Source: Cyanophora paradoxa (taxonomy: Eukaryota; Glaucocystophyceae; Cyanophorales; Cyanophoraceae). Taken from it: DNA of 64,000 nucleotides. Below the pieces are notes generated by a model that was not told the origin of the DNA, made no database searches, and saw only the letters and a program-made list of their open reading frames with translations. Below are positions 30,700 through 42,470 of this stretch, in pieces. The stretch lies in NCBI GenBank assembly GCA_004431415.1, contig QPMI01000198.1, positions 1-64,000 on the forward strand. Direction: 5' to 3'. The stretch's first letter is position 1, and each line of letters opens with the position of its first letter. The position numbers and the translations under genes are program-made.

Positions 30700-32022
30700 A
30701 CCACGGGCACAGTAGCCAGCTCCAGATTAGAGCAACGCATGGGCGCACGATGTATAGTTCGGTAAGCGACGGGTGCGCGTTGACGAACTCGACGAGCGCC
30801 TTGCAATTGGCCTCCACTATGGAATGTGAGAGGTCCAGCGCCCGCAGCTGCGGCAGCCTGCGGGGCCGCTTTCAGATCAGGGTCTCTTTCAAATCCAAAT
30901 GATGCACCTCAGCCCAGCGAGGGGGGTCAGGACCGATGTGCATGCGGGGGCGTTGCTGATGACCAGCGTGTTTCTGCCAAAGACACGCGCGTGAGTGAGT
31001 CGCGAGAGGCATATCGATTCGGGCGGCCGCGGGTCGCACGCGAGGTAGAGGCGCTGGAGGGTGGCGGCGGCGCCCGCGACGGCGCCCCGGAGCGCGTCGG
31101 ATGAGACGACGATGTCGGAGAGGTTCAGGGTGTGGAGGGACCGCAGCGGCGGCAGCTCCCGGACGATAATCTACGCAATGGCGCTGTCAGAAGAGCAGAC
31201 GTCGACGGAGGCGATGCCGACGAGGCGACGGATTACGCACAGGATCGCGTAATGAGCATAAGCTTACGTTGGGATCGCGTTCGTGCATACCCATCATCAA
31301 GGCCGCCCAAGAGTTGCCTCTCGCCTCATCAGTATCGTGCAGGCAACGCATGTGTGCCAACGAGAGGTGAGAGAGCGCCGGCGCCAGCGAAAGCAGCTGC
31401 GGGCGGGAAGTGCACGTGCACGTGGTTATGAGAAGGCGATCAGCTGCCGTCTTCGCGATAGGGTCCTATTATTGAGCCGTGCTTTACCTTGTGAACGAGC
31501 TCTTCGACCAGCTTCGCATCACGTTCGACGCCGCGCACGAAGAGGCCGCTGAGGCAGAGCCTGCGAACGTGCTCACCCGCATGCCTGAAGCACCACTCCA
31601 GGAGCGGAGCGCTGCATGCGTCTGCGGGCTACGGGGCGAAGTCAGCGAGCATGCGCATATCTAGATCTAGAAAATGAAAGCGGGCTCGCCCCGCGGCTGA
31701 GTTCGGGCTCCTCGAAGATCGCCGGTTGCCAGCAGAGACTTCGTAACCGGCGAGAAGCTGCGCCGACCGAACGAACGAGCCCGAGAACGCCTTCCGTCCG
31801 CACGACATCGCGGTAGACGGCGAGCAGGATGTCGTCTGCGAGCGGCATATGCATGCGTGGTCAGCGGCGGCGGCCGCGGATCGACCGCGGCCTCGTGCAT
31901 GCACCGGGAAGCCGCTCGAGGTCGGAGTCGCTTGCTTCGCCCGACCGCGGCTGCTTCGCCGAAGCGGGCTCGTCAGGAGTCGGGCCATTCACCTCGGTCT
32001 GCGTGCGCTTCCTCCGCAACAT
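30700..32022 (-). CDS. F-box/LRR protein, copy B
   Basis: ATG at 32022 begins MLRRKRTQTEVNGPTPDEP and continues GEASDSDLERLPGACTRPRS. After the same short intron as copy A2 come DDILLAVYRDVVRTEGVLGL (F-box) and CFRHAGEHVRRLCLSGLFVR. The LRR half follows: LRSLHTLNLSDIVVSSDAL, LQRLYLA, an intron (donor GC|GTGCGA), then LPQLRALDLSHSIVEANCKA and FVNAHPSLTELYIV. The F-box half is nearly identical to copy A2, while the LRR half resembles copy A1, so this compact gene looks like either the intact parent or a fusion of the two. The predicted role is substrate choice in an SCF ubiquitin ligase. Confidence 0.6.
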
Positions 32023-32340
32023 CTTCAGACGCTGCTTGAAACGTTGCTCCGTGCGCTTCCTCGAGAGCAGAGCGGGGCCTTTCGAATTACGTCGCGCTGT
32101 ACCCCACACGAGTTATTCCCCCACGACTCTTTTTTGCACCCTCACAACCTCGCGGATCAGCGAGCTATCGCGCATCCATAGCTTCAGCGAGCGATTCCAG
32201 GCCACCAGCCCTGCGCACAAGCGGTTGCAGGCGTACGCCGCTGTTCCGTCACCCTTAGCCTCCAGACCTGCAGCATCACTTTCAGCTTAGCTTGGACGCT
32301 TAGCGGCATAAGCCGAGGCACTGCCCCGAAGGGAGCAGAG
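32023..32340. promoter_or_regulatory. Divergent interval, F-box/LRR copy B / QRICH2-like gene
   Basis: These 318 bp are shared by two divergent genes and homologous to 24921-25247. The strongest conservation is in the 45 bp before ATG 32341. Confidence 0.45.
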
Positions 32341-35300
32341 ATGTCCAGCCCGGAGGACACCCCCGGCGCTCCGGCAGACGCATCTCCCTTCGACGTTGCT
32401 GCCGCATACGAGCACGCGAAAAGCTTGGAGCACGCTACGGGTGCATCTGCCGCCCATCCTGCAGCGGCCGAGGACGATGAGAGCGAAGACTCGCCGCCGT
32501 GCGTGGTGCCACGCTGCGGCCCGCGCAGCAGCCAGTGACGCGCCGCAGGGTCTTCAACTTCACGGCGAGGTACGTGCCGGCCCCCGCCCTGCTGGACGCC
32601 GGCTTCCTGGGTGCGCCCCACCCGCGCCGCCGTCGCGCGCCCTCGCTGACGGGAGAGGGGCAGCGGAGGCGCTGACGGAGGCGCGGGCGGAGGCGCTGCT
32701 GGCGGAGCCGCAGGAGCAGGCGCCCTCTGTGAACCTTAAGGTGGACAAGCTCTTCAGCATCACCGTCGAGGGCGGGCCGCTGCAGGAGGCGATCGGGGCG
32801 CTTGGCTGGAAGTCCGAGGGCGTGCAGCGCGCCCTCCGCAGGCTCGCCGCCGAGGTCACCCGCCAGGCCCAGTCCGTCGGTGCGCGCGGCGGCGCGGGGG
32901 CGGCGGGGGCGGGGCGGGGCCCGACGGGCGGGGCGGCCGGCAGAGGCGTCGGTGCTGCTGGAGATGCAGCGCTTCGGGACGGCGAAGACGGAGGAGATGA
33001 TGTTCCACCTGGGGCGCCACGAGCGCCGCACGGCGCGCGCGCTCGCCAAGGTCGCCAACGACTGCGAGAAGCTCGTCACGCGGGAGGCGCGGACGCTGGG
33101 GGAGGTGCTGCAGCGGAGCGTGAACCGGGCGCACGACGACCTGCGGGAGCGGCTGCGGCTGCTGGACGGGAACGTGGCCAACCGGGCGACCATCGACCAG
33201 GTCGAGCGCCTCCGCTCCACCGTCGCCGTCGTCGCCTCCGGCGGCCCCGGCGGCGGTGGCGGCGGCGGCCCCGGCGACGCCGTCACCACCGAGCTGCTCT
33301 ACCGGTGCGGGGCCGCCCGGCGCCGCCCGTGCGGGGGCGGCGGGCCTGAGAGCGGGGGGCAGGCTGGAGGCGCTGGAGGCGAAGGTGGAGGCGGGGCTGG
33401 CGGGGCTGGCGAGGCGGGTGGAGGAGCGGCCGTTCGGGGCGCTGGAGGCGGTGCGGGAGAGCGTGGAGCGGGCGGCGGCGGCGGGGCGCTGGCGAGCGAG
33501 GAGGCGCACGTGCGGGCGATGGACGCCCTCGCGGCCGTCGACTCGGGCCTCGCCGCCGCCGGCATCGCCCTCCGCCACCGCATCGACTCCGCCGAGGCCG
33601 ACCCCGCCCCGACCCCGCCCCCGCCGCCCCGGGGCAGCCCGCCCACGCCCGCGCCGCCACGGCGACGGGGGCGGGGGCGGCGGGCCCGGGGCGGGGGACG
33701 ACGCCGGCGTCGCGGGCGGCGGCGGCGGAGCTGGCGGAGCAGTACGAGCGGCTGCGGGCGATGCAGGAGGAGCTGCGGCGCGGCTGGCGCGAGCTCGACG
33801 CCGCTCGCCCGCGCTCCGTCGCCGCCGCCTCCGCGGGGGCCGGCGGCCCCGCCCCGCTGCACTTCGAGTACGCCTTCGCGGGGGCGTCTCCCTCCCCGCG
33901 GGGGCCGCCACCGCCGAGCACTTCCCCCAGCCCGCCCCGCCCCGCGAGGGCCCCGCCCCGGGCTCGCCCCCTCGACCGCCCCCGACTCCCACCTCCCCGC
34001 CTCCCCGCACTCGCCCCGCCGCCACCCCGGGCGCCGCCCCCGCCCCCGTTCCCGCTCCGTCGGCCCCTGCCGGGGCAGCCCCGCCCCCACGCTCCACGTC
34101 CCGCAGGCGCCCGTGACGCTCGTGGCGCCGCCCTCGCCGGGGGCCCCGCCGGCCCCGCCCTCGCCCCGCTGCCCGGCACGTCGCGTCGGCCCTCGCTGGC
34201 GCCGGAGGGGCTGGCGCTGCGCCCGACGACGGCGCCGCGGCCGCTGGGCAACCCGATCCCGCCCTCGAGGCCCGCCCGGCCTCCTCCCTCGATCCCCTCC
34301 ACCCGTCCCCTGCCCCCGCCGGCCCCGTCGTCTCCTCCGCCGCCGTCGGTGCCCCGGGGCCCCCACGCGCCCCGCCGGCCCCGCGCGCCTGACGCCCCCG
34401 CAGAGGCGCTGGCCGCTGAGGTGCGGGAGCTGAAGGGCGCGCACGGGACCCTCGCCCGCGACTCCGACGCCCGCGTGCGCCGCGCTCGCCCCTCACCCCT
34501 TCGCTGCCGGCCGCCGCGGCTCACGGGCGGGGCGGGGCAGCTGCGGGGCCAGGAGGAGCGGCAGCGGGAGCTGGGGGACCTCATCCGCAAGTGGGGCGAC
34601 CTCGTCGCCCGCCACGAGGAGTGGCAGCGCCGCTGGGGCGATGCTCCCGCCGCCCTCCAGCGCGACACCGCCGTCCGCCCCCGCCCCCGCCCGCCCGCCG
34701 CCCGCCGCGCCGGCCGGGGCGAGCCGGGGCGCAGGCGCTGCAGGCGTGGGTGCGGAGCCACGAGGAGGAGAAGACGGCCGAGGGCGGGGCGCTCTCGGCG
34801 AAGGAGGGCGCCGCCATCGAGCAGCGCCTCGCCTCCCTCGCCGACTCCCAGAAGAAATGGGCCCGCCCCGCTCCCCCCGCCCCCCTCCGCCGCCCCCCCG
34901 CGCTGGGGGCCCTCTGAGCGGCGGGCGGCAGGAGGCGGCGATCACGGCGGTGGACGTGCGGCTGCTGGAGCTGGGGCGCGTCTCGGAGGGCCTGGAGCAG
35001 GTCCTCCAGACCAAGGCCGAGAAGGCCGAGCTCGAGGCCCTCGCCGAGCGCGCCCCGCCCCGCCTCGCCCCGCCCCGTCCTGCCGCTCACGCCGCCCCCG
35101 CGTAGGACCCTCGGCCAGTCCATGAACCAGATCCGCGGTCCGTCCTCCCCTCCCCTCGGCCCGCTGGGGCCGGCGCGCGAGCCGAGGCGGGGCGGGGCGG
35201 GGCGCAGAGACGCCGGACCTGAAGCGGACGCTGGAGCAGCACACCGCCCGCCTCGACGACCTCTACCGCGTCCGCACCCGCCCCCGCCCCCCGCCCCCGC

Positions 35301-36779
35301 CCTTGCCGCCGGGTCGCGGGGCGTGACGCGGTGGGGCGGGCAGAACAAGGCGGACGTGCGGTACGTGGTCTCGTCGCTCTCGGCGAAGGCGGACCTGGCG
35401 GCGGTGGAGAAGAAGGTGGACGCCGACTTCATGAACGACCTCTTCGGGGCGCTGCGGCGGGAGGTGCAGGAGAACCGCCTCGCCGAGGCCGAGGTCGAGG
35501 GCGTCCTCGAGGGCCTCCGCGCCGCCCTCGTCAAGAAGGCCCGCCACCCGCCCCCGCCCCCGCCCCGCCCCGCCCCGGCCGCGCCCTCCTGACGGGGCGC
35601 CGGGGGCAGGCGGACCGGGCGGAGCTGGCGCGGGTGTCGAAGACGGCGTCGCTGCTGGTGCAGGAGGCGGTGCAGCGCGGCGGCGAGGGCGGCGGCGGCG
35701 GCGGCGAGCCCGACGACGGCCTCTGCTGCCTCTCCTGCCAGCGGCCCGTGCGGCGCTCCAAGGAGGGCCACCCCCTCGGCGCCTCCTACTCCCCGGCCTC
35801 CATCGCCGCGCTCTCGCGGCTGCCGGCCCTGCCGCCCAACATCACGGCGGCGATGGCGGGGCGGCTGCTGCAGCGGCTCGAGATCGAGCGGCGGCGCTGG
35901 TTCTCGCACACGCCGCTGCCGCCCATGTCGCGGCGGAGCCCGCGGGGGATGAACCCCCAGCTCGAGGGGGTCCTCCAGGAGGCTCGCCCCCCGCCCCGCC
36001 CCGCCCCGCTCGCCGCCGCTGAGGGGCGGGCGGGGGCGCAGCTGGCGTACTACGGGACGCCCTCGCCGGAGCTGGCGGGCCCCGAGGGGGCGCCGGGCCT
36101 CCCCGCCCCGGAGTACCGCGGCGTCCCCGACGACTCGCAGGCCCGCGCCGCCCTCGGCGCCGACGGTCCCCTCCCTCCCCGCCCCGCCCCTCGCCCCCGG
36201 CCCGTGACGCCCCGGGCCGGGCGGCAGGGCGCATGTACAGAATCTCAGAGGACGGCAACACGGACAAGGCGGTCTACCAGGCGCGGCCCCCCGCCCCGCC
36301 CCCGCCCCGCGCCGCCCTGACGCGCACCCCCGCCGCAGTTCAAGGCCCGGGTCCGCTGCCGTGGAGCCATGTCTCGATGTGGGGCGCCGCTGACGCGTCG
36401 CAGGGCCTCAACTGGGCGGGCAACGGGCCCCAGAGCCCGGACAAGCGCGCTCCCCCCCCCCTAGCCCCCCGCCCGCGCCGCGCAGCGCCTCTGACAAGAG
36501 GTGCGGGGCAGGCGGGCGATGTCGCGGGGCCAGCCGGTGTACCAGGGGGCGGGGCGGGGCGCGGGTTCGGCGGACCGGCAGTACCGGACCCTCAACGGGG
36601 ACCGCCTCGTGGCCGTCGCGCCGGGCACCGACCGCACCTCCGGCTCCGCCGCCCCACCCCTCGCCCCCTGGAGCGGCGAGCGCACCCCCGAGCGGGGCGC
36701 CCTGCCCCCCATCGCCGCCGGCGGGGGCGCCCTCCTCTCTTCCCCCTCCGCCCCCGAGCTCAGCGTGCAGCCAGCTTGA
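32341..36779 (+). CDS. QRICH2/DUF4795-like coiled-coil protein, probable flagellar protein
   Basis: ATG at 32341 begins MSSPEDTPGAPADASPF. Spliced exons (introns about 45-75 nt, many GC-AG) give NLKVDKLFSITVEGG, LQEAIGALGWKSEGVQRALR, VLLEMQRFGTAKTEEMMFHL, ERLRSTVAVVASGG, LRAMQEELRRGWRELDAAR, ERQRELGDLIRKWGDLVARH, EQRLASLADSQKKWA, VLQTKAEKAELEALAERA and VRYVVSSLSAKADLAAVEKK, then DLFGALRREVQENRLAEAEV. This is a long heptad-rich coiled coil. At 35718-35750 comes LCCLSCQRPV, the Cys-x-x-Cys motif that ends DUF4795 in QRICH2-type proteins of sperm and other flagella. Tyr/Gly/Ser-rich exons follow (AQLAYYGTPSPELAGP, ADRQYRTLNGDRLVAVAPG) and the stop is at 36777-36779. A flagellar or axonemal role is inferred from the family. 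A truncated copy lies at 25248. Confidence 0.72.
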
Positions 36780-36867
36780 TATGCTGGAGTCAGAAGCTGG
36801 CTGTTGAACTAGATAGACTTTTCCTCGTGGTCTATGTCATGTACACGTTGGATTTGCTTAGAGTCTA

Positions 36868-39800
36868 TCACAAAATGTCGGCGGGGGGCGCCGGCGCGCC
36901 GGGCGGGGCGGGCCCCGGGCCCTCCGGGGGCCGCCAGGGGAGGAGGGCGCGCAGGAGGGCGGCCTGCGCGGCGGCGGCCTCCCGGGCGGCGGCGGCGAGG
37001 GCGGAGGCGGCGGCGGGGGCCGGGCGGCGCGGTAGGCGGCGAGGGGCCCGCGCACGCGCTCCGCGGCGGCGGCGAGGCGCTCGGCCTCGGGCAGCCGCGC
37101 CGCCGCCCGCGGCGCCGGCAGCAGCGCCAGGTCCGCCGCCGCCACCCGCGCCCCCTGCACCTGCCGCCCCGCTCGGGCGCGCCGGGGACCATCCGGGGCG
37201 GGGCACCGCGCACCACGTGCTGGGAGAGGGCGCAGAGCTCGCGGACTGCGGGGAGGGGTGCGCGTGAGGCGTCCCGAGGGATCAGAAGGGGGAGACGGCG
37301 GGGCGCACAGGCGGCGGCCTGCTGCGCGGCGTCGAGGCTCGGGGCCGGCGGCTCCCGGTCGGCGTCGGGCGGGCGCGGGGCCGGGGCAGGGCGGGCGGGG
37401 AGGCGGGCGCCCCCTCGGGCTGCGGGGGCGGCTGCGCGCTTGGGCCCTGCAGGGCGAGGGCCTCCGCGAGGAGCGCCTCGAGGCGGGCGGCGCGCTCGGT
37501 GGCGGCCGCCCGCGCCGCCCGCTCCGCCTCGAGCTCCGCCCGCAGCCGCCCCGCCTCCTCCTCCCGCGCCTCCAGCGCCGCCCGCGCCGCCCGCAGCGCC
37601 CCCTTCAGCGCCCGCTCCATCACCCCTCCTCCCGCCCCGCCGGCACCGCCGGCCCCCGCGCCCCGGGGCTGGAGCCGGGACCGGGGCCGGGCCGGGACCG
37701 GGGCCGGGGCTGGGGCCGGGCGGCGGGGACAGGGGTCGGGGAGGGGAGGGCGGACGGCTCGCCGTCCGAGGGCGCCGACGGCTGCGGGGCGGTCAGAGCG
37801 GCGGCGGGCGCGGGGGAGGGGAAGGCGCACGGGGGCGGCGGGGCGGGGCGGGGGCGAGGCGAGGGAGTCGGCGCGGGCGCGGGGGCTGCCCCCGCCCCGC
37901 AGCACCACCTCGTCCTCGTCCCCGAGTCCTCCCCGCCCCCGACCCTCGGCCCCCTCGGCCGGCAGCGGCGGCGGCACGCTCGGCCCGCCCCCGCCAGGAA
38001 GGGGTTCGGGGTCGGCGAGAGGGCACGAAGGCCGGCGGCGGCTCCGCCGACGCCGGCGGCGGGCCCCGCTCCGTCGGGAGAGAGGCCTCCGCTTCGGGCG
38101 TGGCGGGGGCGAGGGCGGGGGAGGCGACGGATGGGGCGGGGGCGGGGAGCGGTGGGGCGGGGGCGGGGAGCGGGGGCGTCTCGGGGCGCGAGGGGGATGG
38201 GGAGGCCCCGGCGGCGCGCGGCGCCGGCGCCGAGAGGCGCGAGCGGCTGCGCAGTACGGGCGTGAGGGGCGGCGGGCAGCGGGCAGCGGCGAGCAGCGGG
38301 CGGGGGCACCGGACGCGCTCCTTGGCGGAGGGCGGGCGGGGCGGGGGCGGGGGCGGGGGCGCGGCGGGCGGCCTCGAGGAACCAGAGGAGGGCGGGGAGG
38401 TCGGGGCGCGCCCCCAGCGGCAGCGCCAGCAGCGCCCCGCCCCGCGCCAGCGGCCCCCGCAGCTGCCGCGTCAGCGCCTGCGCGCCCCACCGCGCGTCCC
38501 CCTCCGCCGCCCCCGCGTCTGCCGCCGGGTCAGCACGACGGGGGCGCGGGGCGGCGGGGGCGGGCGGGCCGAGGAGGGTGCGGAGGGCGGCGAGGGAGGC
38601 GTTGAGGAGCTGCTGCTCGCGCGTCGCGGCGCCGGCGCCCGAGGCCGGGGAGCCGAGGCCGGGGCGCCGCACGGCCGGCGTGCTGTGGTCCCGCTGGCCC
38701 GCCCCCGGCGCGCCCAGCTCCGCGGGCCCAGCAGGACGACGTCGAGGGCCCAGGGCGGCCGCCCCGGCCCCTCGCCGGCCGGAAACGGCTCCTCCGGGGG
38801 GGCGGGGCGGGGGCGGGGGCGAGCGCGGGGGCGGCGGGGCCGGCGGGGCCTCGCCGTAGCGCGTGTTGTGCGCGGCCGGCGAGGGCGGGCCCCGAAGAGC
38901 CGCATGGGCCCCAGCGGGCTCTCCCCGCCCCGCCCCGACGCCGACGCCGAGGCCGAGGGGGAGGGCGGGGAGGCCGCCCCCGCGAGCGACGAGGGCGAGG
39001 CCGGCGCCGCGCCCTCCCCCGCCCCGCACGGGCTGAACCGGAAGAGGACGTGCGCCCGAACGTTCCCGCCGCTGCGGGCGGTCGGCGCAAGGAGGTGGGG
39101 GGGAGGGGGGAGGGGGCGGGAGGGGGTACCGTATCGAGAGGGCGGGGAGGAGGTCGGCGAGGCAGGCGTCGAGGTCCGCGGGGGAGGCGAGGGGGCGGGA
39201 GGTGGGCCCCCCCGCGGGGGCGTACCGCCGCGCGCAGCGGGAGGCGGAGAGGGAGAAGGCGGGTGGCGGGGCGCTGCTGCTCGTGAGGGAGGAGCGCCGG
39301 GCGCGCGCCGCCGGCTCCAGCGCGACCGGCGCCGCGTCGTTGAGCAGGTCCAGCGCCTCCTCCCCGTCTGCGCCCCCCGCTCCGCTCGCCCCGCGCGGCA
39401 GCCGGCGGGGCGGGCGGCGCGGGGCGCACGGATCTCCACGGCGGTCAGCTGGAGCTCGGGGTGCGCAGCAAGGAGCGCGACGCCGATCTTCCGGAGCGCC
39501 GGCTCCCGCGCAGGCGGCGGCGCACTGCCTCCCCGTCAGCGAAGCACAAAGGCGAGCGGGCGCTTATCGCACGGATGGCGCTTCGAGGATTTCATCGGCG
39601 AGAGGGATGTCGTCGACGCCCGCACAGCAACCGAGCCGAGGAGCCACTCGCACGAGCCTCCAATGCTCGGGACGAGAAGGGCGGCGTGCCCGCCGGACCC
39701 AGACGCGCGTTCGGCCAGGCGAGGCACCTCGAGGTTCGTCCAGTCGTCATGTGAGTAGATCGCGCGCACGTTGAAGCTGTTTCCATTCACAGTGACCTCG

Positions 39801-39880
39801 CGCGAGGCTTCGTCGACGCGCAAGCCTCGGCGCTCAAGGCAGCCGTCCTCATCGAGAATGACAACAACTGGAAGCTCCAT
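36868..39880 (-). CDS. Unknown protein with coiled-coil C-terminal third
   Basis: The most plausible start is ATG at 39880 (MELPVVVILDEDGCLERRGL), continuing LRVDEASREVTVNGNSFNVR and LLVPSIGGSCEWLLGSVAV. Later exons include PALRKIGVALLAAHPELQLT and AVEIR, EEALDLLNDAAPVALEPAAR, SPADLDACLADLLPALS, ASLAALRTLLGPP, RPDLPALLWFLEAARRA and a coiled coil (RAARAALEAREEEAGRLRAE, about 37600-37430). The end is PAPPADIL at 36868. Low-complexity Ala/Pro/Arg linkers make splice choice unreliable. I do not recognise the family. It is convergent with the QRICH2-like gene and divergent from the WD40 gene. Confidence 0.5.
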
Positions 39881-40101
39881 GTCATCGGCTGGATGGGCCG
39901 GCGATGCCCGCTCGGGCGCCTCGTCCAGGACGTCGACACGCGCGTTCCCTGCGGTCAGTTTGCAACTTGAGAGCAACTGCGAACGCAGCGACCAGCCGAT
40001 CACTGCGGCGATCAGGTCCCAGCGCGCACGGGTAACACGACACTGAGCAACTGTAAGATTACGGAAAGCTAGCTTAGTAGAGTGGGTTCGACGCGGCGGC
40101 C

Positions 40102-42202
40102 ATGTCGAAGTTTCAGGTTCGCTTCGGGCTGGCTTCTCGGCCTTGCGGAGAGGAAAGCGTTCATAAAGCGTAAGAGAAGACCGCGTATGGGCTGTTTCAA
40201 TGGCGGACGTGCGCGTCGGCGCGGTCCTCGCGCTGGTTACGCGGTCTGCGTGGCAGTCGAGCCAGGACAAGAATGCTGCGCAGTCACCTTAGCTATACGC
40301 CGAATCTCTTGCGAGCGTGGCATATCTGCGCTGACGGGCCTCGCCCGCGCAGTTCGGCAGCTTTATCGAGGGCGCGAGCTCAACGAGCGTCGAGGACAAG
40401 CGCATAAAGGCCCCCCCGCCGGCGTGAGCTAAGCGTCCCCTCTCTTCCGACGCTCGGATCGACCCGCGGCGGTGCCCGCGCAGGTACAAATGCGGCGGGA
40501 AGGATTTCGCCCCGGATTTGTCGAAGCCGATGGACGCGGGCAAGCCGCTGGGGACGGGGCTCGGCGAGATCTTCTCCTGCAAGTACTCGCCCGACGGCGA
40601 GCTGGTGGCCTCTGCGTGCGGGGACGGCAAGATCCGGGTCCGTGCAAGGATTTGATCTGGCGGTCCCAGCAGGTTCGATCGCTGGCTGACGCCCCGCCAG
40701 GTGTACAACGCTTCGTTCTGGCGGCAAAGCGACACGCTTATCAACCACGCCGACACGAAGCACCCTTGCACCTGCCTCCGGTTCCGCCCAAGCCTCATGG
40801 GTGCGCTCCGGCGGGCTCCGCTGCGCCCCGCCGCGCCTCGGGCCCACGCCTGCGGCAGGCTCTGATCGCATTGTCATCGCGACGAACACGCTCGGGAGCA
40901 TCAAGACGTGGGACCTGTGCGTGTCACCCCTTTTCATCCGCTCCAACCCAATCCCGGGGCCCCCGCCACACTTTCCCTTCCCGCCCCGCCCCGCCCCGCC
41001 CCGCCCAGCCGCGCGCTGCCCCTGACCCAGCATCCCTGCAGGACATCGGGCCGACTCGTCCGTGACGTCGTCCAGGAGGGCAGCGAGGTACCCCCCCCCC
41101 TCCTCCCCACCTCCCCCCCCCCCCCCCCCCCCCCCCCCCCCACACACACGGCGGCCCTTGTCGCCCATGTACCCCCTCCGACGCCGGAGGGACGCAGCTC
41201 TTCTCGTGCGACTACCGCTACGACGGACGCATGTACGCCTTCTCGGGCCGTACGCCGAGGTCCGCGCGCCCCGCCGCCCAACCCGCCGTACCCCGCCCCC
41301 CTTACACGCTTTCTGGGTACGCAGCTACTCGATTTGGGTACGGGACGAGGCGACGGGGAAGGAGGTGGCCGCCCTCACGGGGTCCTACCGCGCCATCTCC
41401 AACGACGTACGTACCCCTCCCCTCCCTCCCCGCGGGTGCACCCCGCCGGCGCCGAGGCGGGGTGCGGCAGATGAGCGACCAGTCGGCGGACACGACGCCG
41501 GGGGGGCACAGCAACCGGGTGTACGCGATCAAGTGGGTGCCGGACTCGGAGAGCCTGCTGCTCTCGTCGGGGTGGGACCACACGGTGCAGCTCTGGGACC
41601 TCCGCGAGGGCCGCTCCGTCCGCTCCTGGCTCGGCCCCGCTGTCTGCGGCGACGCCATCGACGCCAGGCGAGGCCCCGAGGCGCCTCTCCGCCCCGCACC
41701 AGGGCTGAGCGGGCCCCGCGCAGCACCTCGTCCGGCCCGGGGCTCATCCTCACGGGCTCGTGGCGGCCCCGGGACCAGCTCCAGCTCTGGGACATGGGCT
41801 CCGCCTCCCGCCTCGTCCGCTCCGTCGAGTGGTTCCAGGAGCCCGAGTCGCAGCGCTCCGGGTACAGCAACATGTGCGCCGCCCCGCCCCGCCCTGCGCC
41901 GCGCCGCGCGGGGCCGACCCCCCGCGGGGCAGCTACACGGCGTCGTTCAGCCGGCGCTCCTCGGAGCTCTTCGTGGCGGCGGGGAGCGGGACGAACGAGG
42001 CGCGCGTCTTCGAGACGGCCACGGGGCGCCTCCTCGGGCGCCTCCCCAAGGCCGACAAGACCATCAACTCGGTCGACTGGGCCCCCAAGGCCCGCCCCCG
42101 CCCCCGCCCCCCGCCCCGGCGCCCGCCCGCTGAGGCGCCGCGCAGCACCCGCGGGTCGTCGTCGGCTCGATGGATGGGCAGCTCGCCGTGTACGAGATAT
42201 GA
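40102..42202 (+). CDS. WD40-repeat protein
   Basis: ATG at 40102 begins MSKFQVRFGLASRPCGEESV. A ~310-nt intron (donor AAAGC|GTAAG) joins in frame to YKCGGKDFAPDLSKPMDAGK. WD repeats follow: GEIFSCKYSPDGELVASACG/DGKIRV, LINHADTKHPCTCLRF, IVIATNTLGSIKTWDL, GTQLFSCDYRYDGRMYAFSG, HSNRVYAIKWVPDSESLLLS with GWDHTVQLWDLREG, LILTGSWRPRDQLQLWDMG, YTASFSRRSSELFVAAGSGT and TINSVDWAPK. The end is VVVGSMDGQLAVYEI. That is seven or more blades, enough for one propeller. One intron (about 41090-41145) contains a long poly-C and CACA tract. WD propellers are protein scaffolds; the complex served is unknown. Confidence 0.82.
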
Positions 42203-42470
42203 TCCCGGGGCTCGGGCCGGGACCCGAGGCCGGCGGCTGGGTAGGGGCAGGGCAGAACTAGCGCACGCAGGCGTATACGTACTGGTAGCCAGGGGTAGCT
42301 GCAGAGTCCGAGAAACAGCAGTAGGCCGCAGGGCTCCTAGATCTAGACACTCTGTGCAACTACGGGCATACGCATCGATGTCGATCGCTTCAAGGCTTCA
42401 AGGCTTAATTGCATCTACCCCCCCTCGGCTCCCGCGGCGTCTGCCGCCTTTCGATCCGCCGCGCGTTGCG
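42203..42470. other. Short intergenic spacer with AGATCTAGA
   Basis: The 268 bp between the WD40 stop and the next start contain CTCCTAGATCTAGACAC at about 42331. Only the recurrent intergenic palindrome is notable. Confidence 0.5.

Noticed and set aside
36834-39758. 974-codon plus-strand open frame rich in Arg, Gly and Ala
   Set aside because: It is antisense to the minus-strand coiled-coil gene; its length comes from very high GC, and it lacks domains.
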